A stretch of DNA of 64,000 nt. Origin: Tamarix chinensis (lineage: Eukaryota > Streptophyta > Magnoliopsida > Caryophyllales > Tamaricaceae). Shown here in pieces: positions 61,060 through 64,000 of the stretch. Every line of letters begins with the position of its first letter. The stretch's first letter is position 1. Position numbers and translations under genes: made by a program. Under the pieces are notes generated by a model that searched no databases, was not told the origin of the DNA, and worked only from the letters and a program-made list of their open reading frames with translations. The stretch covers positions 31,779,090-31,843,089 of the forward strand of contig CM060180.1 of NCBI GenBank assembly GCA_030549775.1, read 5' to 3'.

Positions 61060-64000
61060 CATCGGATAACATTTGGTCACATTTTAGAACTAACTGGACT
61101 AACAGGTTTTCAAAAGTTTAAAAAATAGCCTCTCAAATAACTATTATGCCCTTACTCACTTCACTCCCTTTCCCTTTTTGTTTCCTCTCCTTATTTCCAT
61201 GGTAATTTGCTAGAAATGCCTCTTACTTTTTAGAACCATTTCCCCACCAGATATCCCCTACAATTATGTTCCCTATGATAAGGAACTAATCCAACCTTAA
61301 GATTTGGATTGATTGTGGGTTGGATAGGTTGGTTTAATTTTTCTCTAGTTTTGAAGTTTGTTGTGTCACCAGTTAATCGGTGCGGGTGTCATTAATCAAT
61401 CAATCGTGTCATTTTATTTTTTAGGTTTTTGCCGAGTAGGATTTTCATTATGCAGTCCTGTTTTTGATTTCGAATTTTGTCCAATACCCTTCTAACCTTC
61501 TAATCTTATTGTATTCTTGTTGATAATAATTTTTATGAGTTGTATGAATATTCTCCCAACTTCTAGAATTTTATATTAATTAATTCACCAAATATCTACC
61601 AAAAAGTGACTTTTCAACTTACCAATCATTACCTTCTAGAATATTTTTAAAATATACAAATGTTGCATTTGTGGGTTACTAATATTTTTCCCTATTAAAG
61701 ACTATTAATAACTATAAGATTTTGATAACAAAAAACTAATCAATTTACCTAACAATGAACATAGTGAATACCATTTTCTTTTTACACTCTTTTAGTTTGA
61801 TTACTCTTTTTAGCCTTCCAATTTTCCTTTTCTCAGTAGGGGACAACAGAATTAGGTTACCTAACTAGGCCTAAATATTAGGATGAAGGATAGGGTGTGT
61901 GATCTCTTTGTATATGATCCTATAGGTGGATATAGAAATATATTTTCTCACATATTCTTTTACATCTAGCCTTTGATTGACAAGTGCTATATATGTGTGC
62001 TTACAGGGAATATATCACCCAATCATTTTTCACAACTTAAACCTTTCCTTTTGAAGAGTCTCATAGAAGCAAAAACAAAAAACAAGGGTGAAATTGACAC
62101 TCCTAACATAAAGAGATGTGTAATCATTATCTAACTAATGTTATAATTAAGGCTAAGAGGTACAAAATTAAAAACATTTCACATTATTCAAGCGAGTGTT
62201 CTTCAAAAGAAATATAGAAATACATATAACACTAATAGTTTATCAAAATATACAACACCATTTATTCAAGATAAAAGTTAAATAAAGATTTTAGATAATC
62301 AACAAAGCATTAAACGTTCCTATGCAAGCAATCATTCACTAGTCTCTACCAGAGAGTTGATTGTCATAGTCCAAATTTGGTTGGGAAACAACAACTTACA
62401 AATATAATCTTTCAACTTCCTATGTAATAGGTAGGTGACCATAAAACGAAACACCTCACTATAAGATGGCATACTAATAAGATCTAATTAGTACATGTAA
62501 GCAAGATTCACATGGAGTATGGTATAACATCATTCATATACATGCTTCAGTGAATGATTGTGATCATAGTAAGCATTTCAAGTATAGTGTGCAATATAGG
62601 CAAGATCTACATGGTATAGCACATGCAATAATATAAAAAATTCAAACAAGGGAAGACATGAGATATGTTGCACACATCTAAAAGATAATATAAAACATAT
62701 TAAAAAGAAACACATATTCCACTACATATAGTCAATAACCATGGTATACCGTATATAACCATAGGACACCAATGTATGATCCCACTTGATGGACATTAGG
62801 GCTAGGTAAGGGTGTACCGACCTTCTTGGGTTGCCTAATGTCTTATTGGGTTGGGTCTACCTATACTTGCCTATTCATGGTTGTTTAGCCATATTAGTTC
62901 TAGAAACTAATGGGCATTCTTGTCCTTAAGTGTGCACACCCTATATTAGGTCCGTAGAGCCCATATAAATTTATAAGGGTCCATACCACTATCTACCATA
63001 TTGTCCATTGGGTTTGTCAGTTCACCCAAAATAATAAATAAGGCTTGTTGACCTATATGTTTTGTGTGATTACAATAAATACACCCATAGGTGTGTTTCC
63101 ACATTAACATCAAATGTTTCCACTAATATTTATAGATTGTATCAAACTTCTATTTCACACATATTACAATAAAGTTTTAGGCTTTCATTATGTGCTAAGA
63201 ATTATTTGTAGAAAATTGAACTCAAATGATAATTTTATCAAATATATTAGAGTCAAGAAATAAAAAATAATACCATATATTATTTTACTATTTATAGTCA
63301 AAGTCAATAGTTAATGGTTCAGGGTTAAGGCCCAAAGTTAATGGTCAACCATTGACCTCTAATGCAATACTTAAGGCCTTTAGTGATTCTTTTACCCATA
63401 ATTAGTCCCAAAATCATGATTAATCCTATTTTAAACTTGCATATGGTAATTAGATAGGGATTAGTGAAGAATATTTTGAATAGGTGAATAACACTTTTGA
63501 ATATATAATGGAACTTTGAATAAATGAAGTATTTTGAATATGTGAAAAAACACTTTTGAAAATGCCTAAAACAATAAAAAATTTATTCCCTTACAAAACC
63601 TACTAATCATGGAACATTATTGTTCTAACAAATTATGAAAATGAATTAAATTATGAATAGTAACCTTAGAGAAATGCTAAATATTGTGTGTGTAAGACAT
63701 TAGAGTTAGCCCTTGATTTTAGAATAAGTTGTTAATAATGTTATTTTAGGATGGTGAACTTAATTTGGTAATTAAATGAGTCCTATGAAAAAAGTTATTA
63801 TAATCTTGTGAAATTTGGGTTTCGTAAAGGAGTTATAGCATTTTTCCTTAGTGAAATGTTCTAAATCCTCATATGGTTGTACTGGTTGTGCCTTGCATAT
63901 TTATAGTTATTTCCACATAATGATCTCAAGATAAAAAATAATTTAATATGACATTAATTACTTAAAATGAAAGATCACGCGAATCAGAACTGGTGTTGAG
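61060..64000. mobile_element. LTR-family sequence running to the window edge
   Basis: GGTCAACCATTGACC...ACTTAAGGCCTTTAGTG near 63338 matches the reverse-oriented LTR at about 32350. At the edge, ACTTAAAATGAAAGATCACG (63959) matches the conserved box seen in the forward LTRs at 1166, 36229, 50350 and 52117. Non-coding throughout. Both relationships are by eye; termini and orientation of each piece are unresolved and two elements may be present. Confidence 0.45.

Noticed and set aside
1..64000. CRISPR arrays, operons or other prokaryotic systems
   Set aside because: Spliced genes, plant retroelements and base composition show nuclear plant DNA; no regular repeat-spacer array is present.

Overview
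This is AT-rich nuclear DNA from a flowering plant, most likely a eudicot. The evidence is GT-AG spliced genes for a plant-type vacuolar H+-pyrophosphatase and a short (type B) MGDG synthase, set among typical plant transposons: CACTA, hAT, PIF/Harbinger-like, L1-type LINE, tRNA-derived SINE, a 5S-carrying Cassandra-like element and long LTRs. The species cannot be told from the sequence.

Two complete protein-coding genes are supported. On the minus strand, 16424-22349 is an eight-exon gene for a 765-residue vacuolar proton-pumping pyrophosphatase (VHP/AVP1 type), with a TATA box near 22569. On the plus strand, 55917-58738 is an eight-exon gene for a 472-residue monogalactosyldiacylglycerol synthase of the MGD2/MGD3 class, with three short upstream ORFs in its probable leader. 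They work in different pathways (vacuolar energisation and galactolipid synthesis) and are about 33 kb apart; nothing suggests co-regulation.

Almost everything else is mobile DNA, much of it nested. Left part: a CACTA end (1-412) abuts an LTR fragment (413-2057); a hAT MITE with a perfect 8-bp duplication lies at 3098-3616; a full-length but dead L1-type LINE lies on the minus strand (5290-10340) with an 11-bp duplication; LTR-family sequence (11160-13850) and a gene-like fragment (13890-14830) follow. Middle part: a LINE endonuclease remnant (28470-30611) carries a 781-bp TTA-flanked MITE and is interrupted by a reverse-oriented LTR (from 30612). That LTR is in turn interrupted by a 515-bp Cassandra-like element (31482-31996) and a 4.7-kb solo LTR (32968-37659). 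A SINE (41400-44817) is split by a 3162-bp non-autonomous hAT element built of GGGTCG blocks around a ~295-bp tandem array. Right part: related LTR pieces cover 48770-53175, and more LTR-like sequence runs from 61060 to the window edge.

The clearest results are the exact target-site duplications that fix insertion boundaries and order. I found no evidence for a new multigene system; the most unusual objects are the SINE/hAT nest with its internal satellite, the 5S-like element, and the short imperfect palindromes repeated in tandem in several related LTRs.
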